This document shows, piece by piece, positions 58,404 to 64,000 of a stretch of DNA of 64,000 bases. This DNA comes from Corticimicrobacter sp040137905 (lineage in GTDB: Bacteria; Pseudomonadota; Gammaproteobacteria; Burkholderiales; Burkholderiaceae_B), in NCBI RefSeq assembly GCF_040137905.1, contig NZ_JBEFDG010000010.1, forward strand, positions 15,379 to 79,378. The letters are read 5' to 3'. Every line of letters begins with the position of its first letter. The first letter of the stretch is position 1. The notes beneath the pieces are model-generated. The model worked only from the letters and a program-made list of their open reading frames with translations, ran no database searches and had not been told where the DNA came from. The position numbers were made by a program, and so were the translations under genes.

Positions 58404-59180
58404 TTGAATACGCCATCTCCCCGCAAGGGGGCCACCCGCACCGCCGATATTCCAGCAGACGTGCTGCATGCGCTGTCCTGCGGAGAACTGCAAAGTGCCA
58501 CGCTGGCCGAAAGCCTGGCGCTGGATCAGGCCCGACTGCTGCGTACCGTATTTCCGGATCTGCCCGGGCACGCATTGCAGGCCGCCGATGCAGCCTGCCA
58601 GTTGGGCATTCTCAAGCGCATGGCAGCCATCGGCAACATCCTGCTGGATACGCTGGGCAACGCCGGCCTCGCCATCTGCCAGACACACCCTGCCGACACC
58701 GTACGCGGCTGGGCCTGCTTCATGGTCGGCGCACAACCCGACCAGCCTCTTGCAGAACGCCTGGCCGCCATCCAGCCACTGGCGGATGATACCCACTTCG
58801 GCGTACGCGAATGGGCCTGGATGGCCATACGCCCGCACCTGGCCGTGCAACTGGAAGCAGCCATTGCCCTGCTGACCGACTGGACCTCCTCCCCGTCCGA
58901 ACGCCTGCGCCGCTTTGCCTGCGAAGCGCTGCGACCACGCGGTGTCTGGTGTGCTCACCTGACCTCATTCAAGCAACAGCCTGAACGCGCCTTGCCTATC
59001 CTGCAACCGCTACGCGCAGACCCGTCCGTCTACGTGCAGGATTCCGTGGCAAACTGGCTCAATGATGCAGGCAAGGATCAGCCCATCTGGGTTGCCGACC
59101 TGTGCGCCCGATGGCTGCAGGGACAACCGGTAGCTGCCACGCAGCGGATCTGCCAGCGAGCGATGCGTAACCTGAAATGA
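58404..59180 (+). CDS. DNA alkylation repair protein (AlkC/AlkD-like HEAT-repeat glycosylase)
   Basis: This is a 258-residue all-helical HEAT-like-repeat protein. V-R-E-W-A-W-M-A-I-R-P-H near residue 133, then E-R-L-R-R-F-A-C-E-A-L-R-P-R-G-V-W-C and P-S-V-Y-V-Q-D-S-V-A-N-W-L-N-D-A, are characteristic of the AlkC/AlkD superfamily of 3-methyladenine/7-methylguanine DNA glycosylases. The start is TTG at 58404 with AAGGA eight bases upstream. The next gene, 10 bases on, is a Tag-type glycosylase, which supports an alkylation-repair operon. Confidence 0.85.
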   Translation: MNTPSPRKGATRTADIPADVLHALSCGELQSATLAESLALDQARLLRTVFPDLPGHALQAADAACQLGILKRMAAIGNILLDTLGNAGLAICQTHPADTVRGWACFMVGAQPDQPLAERLAAIQPLADDTHFGVREWAWMAIRPHLAVQLEAAIALLTDWTSSPSERLRRFACEALRPRGVWCAHLTSFKQQPERALPILQPLRADPSVYVQDSVANWLNDAGKDQPIWVADLCARWLQGQPVAATQRICQRAMRNLK

Positions 59181-59190
59181 AGGAACGACA

Positions 59191-59874
59191 GTGCAGTTAA
59201 CCTACCCATGGCTCTACGACACAGTACGCGCACGTTTTGACTCCGATGCCGAACTGGAAGCCTTTCTGCCCCAGGCGCGTACGCCGGACGAATTGCGACA
59301 CACCCGCGATGCGCAATACCTGTCGGCCATGAGCCGGCGGGTCTTCCAGGCCGGCGTGCAACACACCATGGTCGATGCAAAATGGCCGGTGTTCGAACAG
59401 GTCTTCGCAGGCTTCGATCCGGAGCGCATGGCCCGGCTCGACGCAACCGCCATCGAAAACCACATGCAGAACAAACAGCTCATCCGCGACCGCACCAAAC
59501 TGCAGACCATCCCCGGAAATGCCCGCTTCATCCTCGATATATGCGCAGAACAGGGCGGCAGCTTCGGTGCCTTTATCGCCGCCTGGCCAGTGACCGATAT
59601 CATCGGTCTGTGGAAGCTACTCGCCAAACGCGGGTCCCGGCTGGGAGGACGCTCGGCCGCCGGCTTCCTGCGCCTGGTCGGCAAGGACACCTTTTTGCTG
59701 ACCAGCGATGTCGTGGCGCGGCTGGTCGCGGCAGGCATCATTGCCCGCGAACCCACCAGCCAGCGCGACCTGCAGGCCGTGCAGGATGCATTCAATACGC
59801 TGCATCAGGAATCGGGCCGACCCCTGTGCCAGTTATCGGCGCTGTGCGCGTTGAGTATTCATCCGGCGTTCTAG
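59191..59874 (+). CDS. DNA-3-methyladenine glycosylase I-like (Tag superfamily)
   Basis: This 227-residue helical protein of the Tag/HhH superfamily has F-Q-A-G-V-Q-H-T-M-V-D-A-K-W-P near residue 52, matching the Tag pattern F-Q-A-G-L-S-W at the base pocket. N-K-Q-L-I-R-D-R-T-K-L and F-L-R-L-V-G-K-D-T-F follow. Tag enzymes excise 3-methyladenine. This version is longer than E. coli Tag (187 residues), and I do not see the classic N- and C-terminal zinc-binding Cys and His residues. The start is GTG with AGGA upstream. It shares an operon with the AlkC/AlkD-like gene. Confidence 0.82.
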   Translation: MQLTYPWLYDTVRARFDSDAELEAFLPQARTPDELRHTRDAQYLSAMSRRVFQAGVQHTMVDAKWPVFEQVFAGFDPERMARLDATAIENHMQNKQLIRDRTKLQTIPGNARFILDICAEQGGSFGAFIAAWPVTDIIGLWKLLAKRGSRLGGRSAAGFLRLVGKDTFLLTSDVVARLVAAGIIAREPTSQRDLQAVQDAFNTLHQESGRPLCQLSALCALSIHPAF

Positions 59875-59894
59875 GACGGCTCAACCGTTATATT

Positions 59895-59926
59895 GCAGGA
59901 ATCGGGCCACTCATGGCCCGTCCTGC
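59895..59926. terminator. Possible bidirectional stem-loop between the glycosylase and mqo genes
   Basis: GCAGGA pairs with TCCTGC and, inside it, GGGCC with GGCCC across a six-base loop, with a small asymmetric internal gap. It lies directly between two convergent stop codons. There is no clear U-tract on either side, so termination is likely weak or Rho-assisted. Confidence 0.35.
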
Positions 59927-61429
59927 TCAGACAAACGCCAGATTCAGCGTGGCCGCCGTTGATTGCCGGATCTCGCGGCAGGCATCGGCATCCACCCTGA
60001 GGTCCACGCCGTAGGTCGGGATGATCGCCTTGAGCCGGGGCAGCCAGCCCGTCGGCGTCAACCTGTCGGCAAAGCATTTCTGCAACACCTCCAGAGCGAT
60101 GAAAGCAGCCGTCGATGCGCCCGGAGATGCACCCAGCAAGGCCGCCAGCGACTTGTCGGCCGACGCGATCAGTTCGGTACCGAACTCCAGCATCCCCGCC
60201 GTATCCTTGCCCGGCTTGATGATCTGCACACGCTGCCCGGCCACGGCAGTTGCCCAGTCATGCCGGCGCGCATTCGGATAGAACTGGCGCAGCGTTTCGA
60301 ACTGATGTGCCGGGCTCTGCAACACCTGCGACACCAGGTACTCGGTCAGTTGCCAATTGTCCTTGGCCACGTCCAGCATCGGCAGGACATTGCCGGGACG
60401 CACGGAGCGGAACAGGTCGGTCAGCGAACCATGCTTGAGGAAACGGCTGGAAAAACCGGCATACGGCCCGAACAGCACCGATTTCTTGCCGCCGATGATG
60501 CGTGTATCCAGGTGCGGCACCGACATGGGCGGAGAGCCATGCGCCGCCTTGCCATAGACCTTGGCATGATGGCGCTCGCTGACGTCCGTCACATCACAGC
60601 GCAGCCAGATACCGCTGACAGGAAAACCGCCATAGCCATGTCCCTCCGGGATACCGGATTTCTGCAGCAGCTCCAACGCCCCGCCACCCGCGCCGATAAA
60701 GACAAACCCTGCCTCCAGACGTTGGTGCTGGTGTGTCACCGTATCCTTGACATCGATACCCCACTTGCCATCCGGTGTACGTGCCAGATCCGTCACTTGC
60801 TTCAGGTAGTGCACTGAAACACCGGGCTGTGCCGTGACCTGCCCAATGAGCAAGTGCGTCAGTGCACCATAATCCACATCGGCCCCCGTCAAGATGCGCG
60901 TGGCGGCCACGGGGTCGTTGCCGGTACGACCTTCCATGATCAGCGGTGCCCAGGCCTCGATCTGCTTCGGGTCTTCGCTGTACTCCATGCCGTGATAGCA
61001 ATGGTGAGCCGACATCTCCTGAAAGCGACGACGCAGGTAGGCCACATTCTCCTGCCCCCACACAAAGCTCATGTGTGGACAGGGATGGATGAAGGCCTGC
61101 GGATCCGGAATGGCGCCTATTTTGACCAGATAGGACCACAATTGGCGCGACAGATCAAACTCGGTGTTCACCTCCAGCGCCTTGGAAATATCTACGCTGC
61201 CGTCAGCACGCGCAGGGGTATAGTTCATTTCGCAATTGGCGGCGTGGCCCGTACCGGCGTTGTTCCAGCCATGCGAACTTTCCTGGGCGCAATCCTCCAG
61301 CACCTCCAGGATCACGATATTCAGCGATGGCTCAAGTTCTTTCAGCACCGTCGCCAACGTGGCACTCATGATGCCGGCACCCACCATGACGATATCGGCA
61401 CGGGCAGGCATGTTGTGATCAATTGGCAT
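59927..61429 (-). CDS. mqo: Malate:quinone oxidoreductase
   Basis: This is a 500-residue FAD-dependent membrane-associated enzyme. The FAD motif is V-G-A-G-I-M-S-A-T-L near residue 16. S-H-G-W-N-N-A-G-T-G-H-A-A-N-C-E-M-N-Y-T near 52 and the F-G-P-Y-A-G-F-S-S-R-F-L-K segment near 310 are diagnostic of Mqo. It oxidises malate to oxaloacetate, passing electrons to the quinone pool, and can replace or supplement NAD malate dehydrogenase. The ATG at 61429 overlaps the upstream cupin gene's end by 11 bases, so the two are co-translated. Length and motifs are normal. Confidence 0.95.
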   Translation of the reverse strand: MPIDHNMPARADIVMVGAGIMSATLATVLKELEPSLNIVILEVLEDCAQESSHGWNNAGTGHAANCEMNYTPARADGSVDISKALEVNTEFDLSRQLWSYLVKIGAIPDPQAFIHPCPHMSFVWGQENVAYLRRRFQEMSAHHCYHGMEYSEDPKQIEAWAPLIMEGRTGNDPVAATRILTGADVDYGALTHLLIGQVTAQPGVSVHYLKQVTDLARTPDGKWGIDVKDTVTHQHQRLEAGFVFIGAGGGALELLQKSGIPEGHGYGGFPVSGIWLRCDVTDVSERHHAKVYGKAAHGSPPMSVPHLDTRIIGGKKSVLFGPYAGFSSRFLKHGSLTDLFRSVRPGNVLPMLDVAKDNWQLTEYLVSQVLQSPAHQFETLRQFYPNARRHDWATAVAGQRVQIIKPGKDTAGMLEFGTELIASADKSLAALLGASPGASTAAFIALEVLQKCFADRLTPTGWLPRLKAIIPTYGVDLRVDADACREIRQSTAATLNLAFV

Positions 61430-61823
61430 GCGTGTTCCCCTGAGTCGGCACGAACGGCACCCTGGCATCCGGCGACAGGATCACATAGGCCCGTCGCCAT
61501 GGGTCGGTCCCCAGCAAGCGCCAGCGATGCCCGCCTCCCGCGGTATCTTCAGCCCACAGTACATCACCCGGATTCAATTGAAAACGCGCACCACTGCGCG
61601 TTTCGAACTCCAGCGTACCACTCAGTGTCAGGACCAACTGGTGCTCGGGCGCTTCGTGCCAGTCAAAACTGCCACCACCGCTGGTTTCCCGAAACGAGAT
61701 GCTCCGTGCCCCGGCGACGCTGCTGATGCTGTCGCCACGCTCACCGGCGGGCAGATCAATCTGCCCTTCGGTGAAGTGGGACTCGCCATCTGCGCCGGTT
61801 GTCAGGTGTATACAACGAATCAT
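61419..61823 (-). CDS. Cupin-domain protein coupled to mqo
   Basis: This is a 134-residue single-domain cupin with D-W-H-E-A-P-E-H-Q-L-V-L-T-L-S-G-T as first motif and F-Q-L-N-P-G-D-V-L-W-A-E as second. The metal-binding histidines are partly kept (W-H, E-H) and the last one appears in G-G-H-R-W. Such small cupins can be enzymes or ligand-binding proteins; the substrate is unknown. It overlaps the mqo start, and that fixed pairing suggests a link to malate or quinone metabolism, but I know of no established role. Confidence 0.8.
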   Translation of the reverse strand: MIRCIHLTTGADGESHFTEGQIDLPAGERGDSISSVAGARSISFRETSGGGSFDWHEAPEHQLVLTLSGTLEFETRSGARFQLNPGDVLWAEDTAGGGHRWRLLGTDPWRRAYVILSPDARVPFVPTQGNTHAN

Positions 61824-61854
61824 GCAATGCGCTCCCTAACAGGCCGGCACGCGA

Positions 61855-62451
61855 TCAAAGGTCAATTTGCTGAATGCTGTTGCCTTGCAAGGACACGCCG
61901 GCAGACAGCCCCGCATTGTTCAGGACAAATCCGACTACCGGCGAATTGACCGTATTGGACGAAATCTGGCCATTGGCCCCGATATTGGCAATCGCGACAT
62001 TGGCATCGGCCCCGATCGTCCAGTTCTGCTTTTTGAGCAGGAAATTGTCCAGCGCCTGCTGGGTCATGAACAGCAGGATCGTTGCCTGCGACTGCGCGCC
62101 GGCCTGAAAGCCGATCGAACCGCCACCCGTGCTGTAGTAGCCGGCATTCTGGCCATTGATACGCAACTCACCGCGGCCATACTCTCCGCCCACGATAAAG
62201 CTGGCACCCACAACCGACGGGAACACCAGGACGCCCTTGGCCTCCTGCACCATCTGTCGCGCCGCCGGAGCTGCCTCGTACAGGCGCGTCAGCGTCGCAT
62301 CATAGCCGCTGTTGATGACGGCACGCTGCTCGGCCACGGTCGCCTGGCTGGTCTGCGTAGTGGTCGTGCAACCGCTGAGCACTACTGCTGCACCGGCCAG
62401 CAATGCACTGGCGAGAACAGGACGCAAGGAAAAGGGATGGACTTGTCGCAT
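61855..62451 (-). CDS. SYLF/YSC84-domain lipoprotein
   Basis: This is a 198-residue secreted lipoprotein. The signal peptide ends in the lipobox L-S-G|C, followed by a short Thr-rich linker. The SYLF domain (about 50-195) has A-K-G-V-L-V-F-P-S-V-V-G-A-S-F-I-V-G-G-E-Y-G-R-G and S-I-G-F-Q-A-G-A-Q. The domain binds phospholipids in eukaryotic homologues; in bacteria these are envelope lipoproteins of uncertain task. It lies upstream of the cupin-mqo pair on the same strand with a 31-base gap. Confidence 0.88.
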   Translation of the reverse strand: MRQVHPFSLRPVLASALLAGAAVVLSGCTTTTQTSQATVAEQRAVINSGYDATLTRLYEAAPAARQMVQEAKGVLVFPSVVGASFIVGGEYGRGELRINGQNAGYYSTGGGSIGFQAGAQSQATILLFMTQQALDNFLLKKQNWTIGADANVAIANIGANGQISSNTVNSPVVGFVLNNAGLSAGVSLQGNSIQQIDL

Positions 62452-62534
62452 GGGAATCTCCTGGGCTGGACTGCAAGGTGGTTCCGCCGGCGGCGGGCAG
62501 GGTTCAGTATATATGAGAAAAACTAATACTAGCG

Positions 62535-62547
62535 TGAAATTAATTCA
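62535..62547. promoter_or_regulatory. MetR-type operator upstream of mesX
   Basis: TGAA-ATTAA-TTCA fits the MetR consensus TGAA-N5-TTCA exactly, including the A/T at the centre. It lies 158 bases upstream of mesX in an AT-rich 253-base gap (62452-62704) with no other gene. It suggests that the methionine synthase pair responds to homocysteine through a MetR-like activator. Confidence 0.6.
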
Positions 62548-62704
62548 AACCCCTCATCATTGGCTCATCATAAAATGCACACTTTCCCTGATTGTAGATC
62601 ACTATAAAAAACATCAATCAAAAAATCCAGAAAACAAAATCAATAATTCTGGAAAAAAATAAATCAATTCAGCTCCACCTCAGAATTCAGGATTCCACGC
62701 TGCA

Positions 62705-63691
62705 ATGAATAACGATTTTACCTTTACCCTCAAGAGCATTCGTTTCGACGAGAATTACCAGCCCTCGGACAACACGCGCATTACCACCAATTTTGCCAAT
62801 CTGGCCCGAGGCAGCAGCCGCCAGGAAAACCTGCGCAACACCTTGAGGATGATCAACAATCGCTTCAACGCACTGGCCCATTGGGACAATCCCAACGGCG
62901 ATCGTTATGCAGTCGAGCTCGACATCATTTCCATTGAAATGCAAATGGGTGCCGCCAACGCTGGCAACGCCCTCCCCCTGATTGAAATATTGAAGACCCA
63001 CATTATCGACCTGCGCACCAATACACGCATCGAGGGCATCACAGGAAATAATTTCTCCTCTTATGTGCGGGATTATGACTTCAGCGTCTTGCTGCTGGCA
63101 CACAACCAGAACCAGCCTGGATTCAGCACGCCAGAAAATTTTGGCGACCTGCATGGCAAGCTGTTCAAGCACTTCGTTAATTCAAGCACCTACCGGGAGC
63201 ACTTCAGGAAGCAGCCTGTCATCTGCCTGAGCGTATCGAGCAGCAAGACCTACCATCGCACAGAAAACCAGCATCCCGTACTGGGCGTGGAATACCAGCA
63301 AGACGAATATTCCCTGACCGACGAATATTTCGACAAGATGGGATTGAAGGTCCGCTATTTCATGCCGCCGGGCAGCGTAGCCCCCCTGGCATTTTATTTC
63401 TCTGGCGACCTGCTCAACGATTACACCGACCTTGAGCTGATCGGCACCATCAGCACGATGGAAGCCTTCCAGAAGATCTACCGGCCTGAGATTTACAACG
63501 CCAACTCTGCAGCAGGAAAATCCTACCAGCCCAGCCTGAAACACCAGGACTATTCGCTCACCCGAATTGTCTATGATCGGGAAGAGCGCAGCCGACTGGC
63601 CATCGAACAGGGCAAGTTTGTCGAAGAGCACTTCATCAAGCCACACCAGACCCTCCTCGCGCAGTGGTCCGCCGCCCATCACGCGCTTTGA
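62705..63691 (+). CDS. mesX: MesX, DUF1852 protein of the MesD methionine synthase system
   Basis: This 328-residue protein is recognised as DUF1852. It has M-N-N-D-F-T-F-T-L-K-S-I-R-F-D-E-N-Y near the start, F-G-D-L-H-G-K-L-F-K-H-F in the middle and V-E-E-H-F-I-K-P-H-Q-T-L-L-A-Q-W at the end. It has no signal peptide. Genetic work on folate-independent methionine synthases showed that the short core-MetE enzyme MesD needs this partner, called MesX. The gene directly downstream starts a core-MetE protein, which fits. Its biochemical role, perhaps supplying an unknown methyl donor, is not solved. A MetR-type box lies upstream. Confidence 0.85.
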   Translation: MNNDFTFTLKSIRFDENYQPSDNTRITTNFANLARGSSRQENLRNTLRMINNRFNALAHWDNPNGDRYAVELDIISIEMQMGAANAGNALPLIEILKTHIIDLRTNTRIEGITGNNFSSYVRDYDFSVLLLAHNQNQPGFSTPENFGDLHGKLFKHFVNSSTYREHFRKQPVICLSVSSSKTYHRTENQHPVLGVEYQQDEYSLTDEYFDKMGLKVRYFMPPGSVAPLAFYFSGDLLNDYTDLELIGTISTMEAFQKIYRPEIYNANSAAGKSYQPSLKHQDYSLTRIVYDREERSRLAIEQGKFVEEHFIKPHQTLLAQWSAAHHAL

Positions 63692-63716
63692 TTCGCAAAA
63701 AACAAGGTTACTCATC

Positions 63717-64000
63717 ATGAAGAAATTGCTCCCCACCTCCACCGCCGGCAGCCTGCCCAAACCCGCCTGGCTGGCACAGCCGGAAACGCTCTGGTCCCCC
63801 TGGAAGCTGCAAGGCGAAGAGCTGGTTGAAGGCAAACAGGATGCCCTGCTGCTGTCCCTGCAAGAACAACAGCTGGCTGGCATCGACATCGTCAGCGATG
63901 GCGAGCAAACCCGCCAGCACTTTGTCACGACGTTCATTGAGCACCTCAGCGGCGTCGATTTCGAAAAGCGTGAAACCGTCAGGATCCGTGATCGCTATGA
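63717..64000 (+). CDS. mesD: MesD, core-MetE-type methionine synthase, N-terminal part (runs off the window)
   Basis: The first 94 codons read M-K-K-L-L-P-T-S-T-A-G-S-L-P-K-P-A-W-L, then L-A-G-I-D-I-V-S-D-G-E-Q-T-R-Q-H-F. This is the start of the catalytic (C-terminal) MetE barrel: S-T-A-G-S-L-P-K-P and D-G-E-Q are its hallmarks. The protein begins straight at the catalytic barrel without the N-terminal MetE half, as in folate-independent core-MetE enzymes. AAGG lies nine bases upstream of the ATG, 25 bases after mesX. The zinc-ligand region is beyond the window, so completeness cannot be checked. Confidence 0.85.
   Translation, partial: MKKLLPTSTAGSLPKPAWLAQPETLWSPWKLQGEELVEGKQDALLLSLQEQQLAGIDIVSDGEQTRQHFVTTFIEHLSGVDFEKRETVRIRDRY

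Overview
The window reads as chromosomal DNA of a free-living or opportunistic betaproteobacterium, most like the Alcaligenaceae (the Bordetella, Achromobacter and Kerstersia group). The signs are high and even G+C, short ATGA-overlapped operons, a MesX/MesD methionine synthase pair, LysR-linked glutaryl-CoA genes and a Pseudomonas-like itaconate cluster. I cannot name the genus. I found no rRNA, tRNA, CRISPR array, IS element or prophage.

Region 1 (1-11.3 kb) is built around iron, heme and nitric oxide. It holds the start of a beta-class GST, a Dnr-type Crp/Fnr regulator, and an ABC transporter whose three genes are ATGA-coupled to nnrS. Diverging from these is a three-gene set: a 1134-residue TonB-dependent receptor, a hemophilin-like secreted protein and a Slam outer-membrane translocon. 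Fur-box-like sites lie in the divergent promoter and before the Crp/Fnr gene. I read the set as a Slam-dependent (type XI) heme-scavenging system.

Region 2 (11.3-22.5 kb) starts with a MarR regulator coupled to a UvrA-like ABC ATPase, facing an MFS exporter across two matching operators. It continues with a HicB gene beside a short HicA remnant, an NCS2 xanthine-type permease, and an operon of an XRE-cupin regulator, a basic-amino-acid-type ABC transporter and an arginase-superfamily hydrolase.

Region 3 (22.5-34.1 kb) is CoA-dependent acid catabolism. It has gcdR/gcdH/gcdG for glutarate, two facing flavin/PhzF-type genes, and a cluster of acyl-CoA dehydrogenase, MmgE/PrpD, itaconyl-CoA hydratase, CoA transferase, citramalyl-CoA lyase and alpha/beta hydrolase that matches itaconate degradation.

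Region 4 (34.1-41 kb) holds small, poorly characterised genes that look like orphan immunity proteins (DUF4304-like, ankyrin, HEAT-like and others). They are split by an aromatic aminotransferase and a chemoreceptor. One of them has a perfect 14-bp hairpin over its start site.

Region 5 (41-45.4 kb) has ugd diverging from a PlcP-type phosphoesterase and a GT4 glycosyltransferase across tandem Pho boxes, which suggests phosphate-starvation lipid remodelling through glucuronosyl lipids. A methyltransferase follows.

Region 6 (45.4-53.4 kb) is sensory. It has a Cache chemoreceptor with a sigma-28-like promoter, and an operon of an Aer-like PAS/CZB chemoreceptor, a single-domain response regulator and a very large hybrid kinase.

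Region 7 (53.4-64 kb) is mixed. It contains two LysE exporters with a LysR gene, and a qorB/ytfH quinone-stress pair whose TACT-N7-AGTA operator recurs upstream of a nearby NTF2-like gene. It also has two alkylation-repair genes, mqo with a cupin gene, a SYLF lipoprotein, and mesX-mesD preceded by a MetR-type box. The window ends inside mesD.
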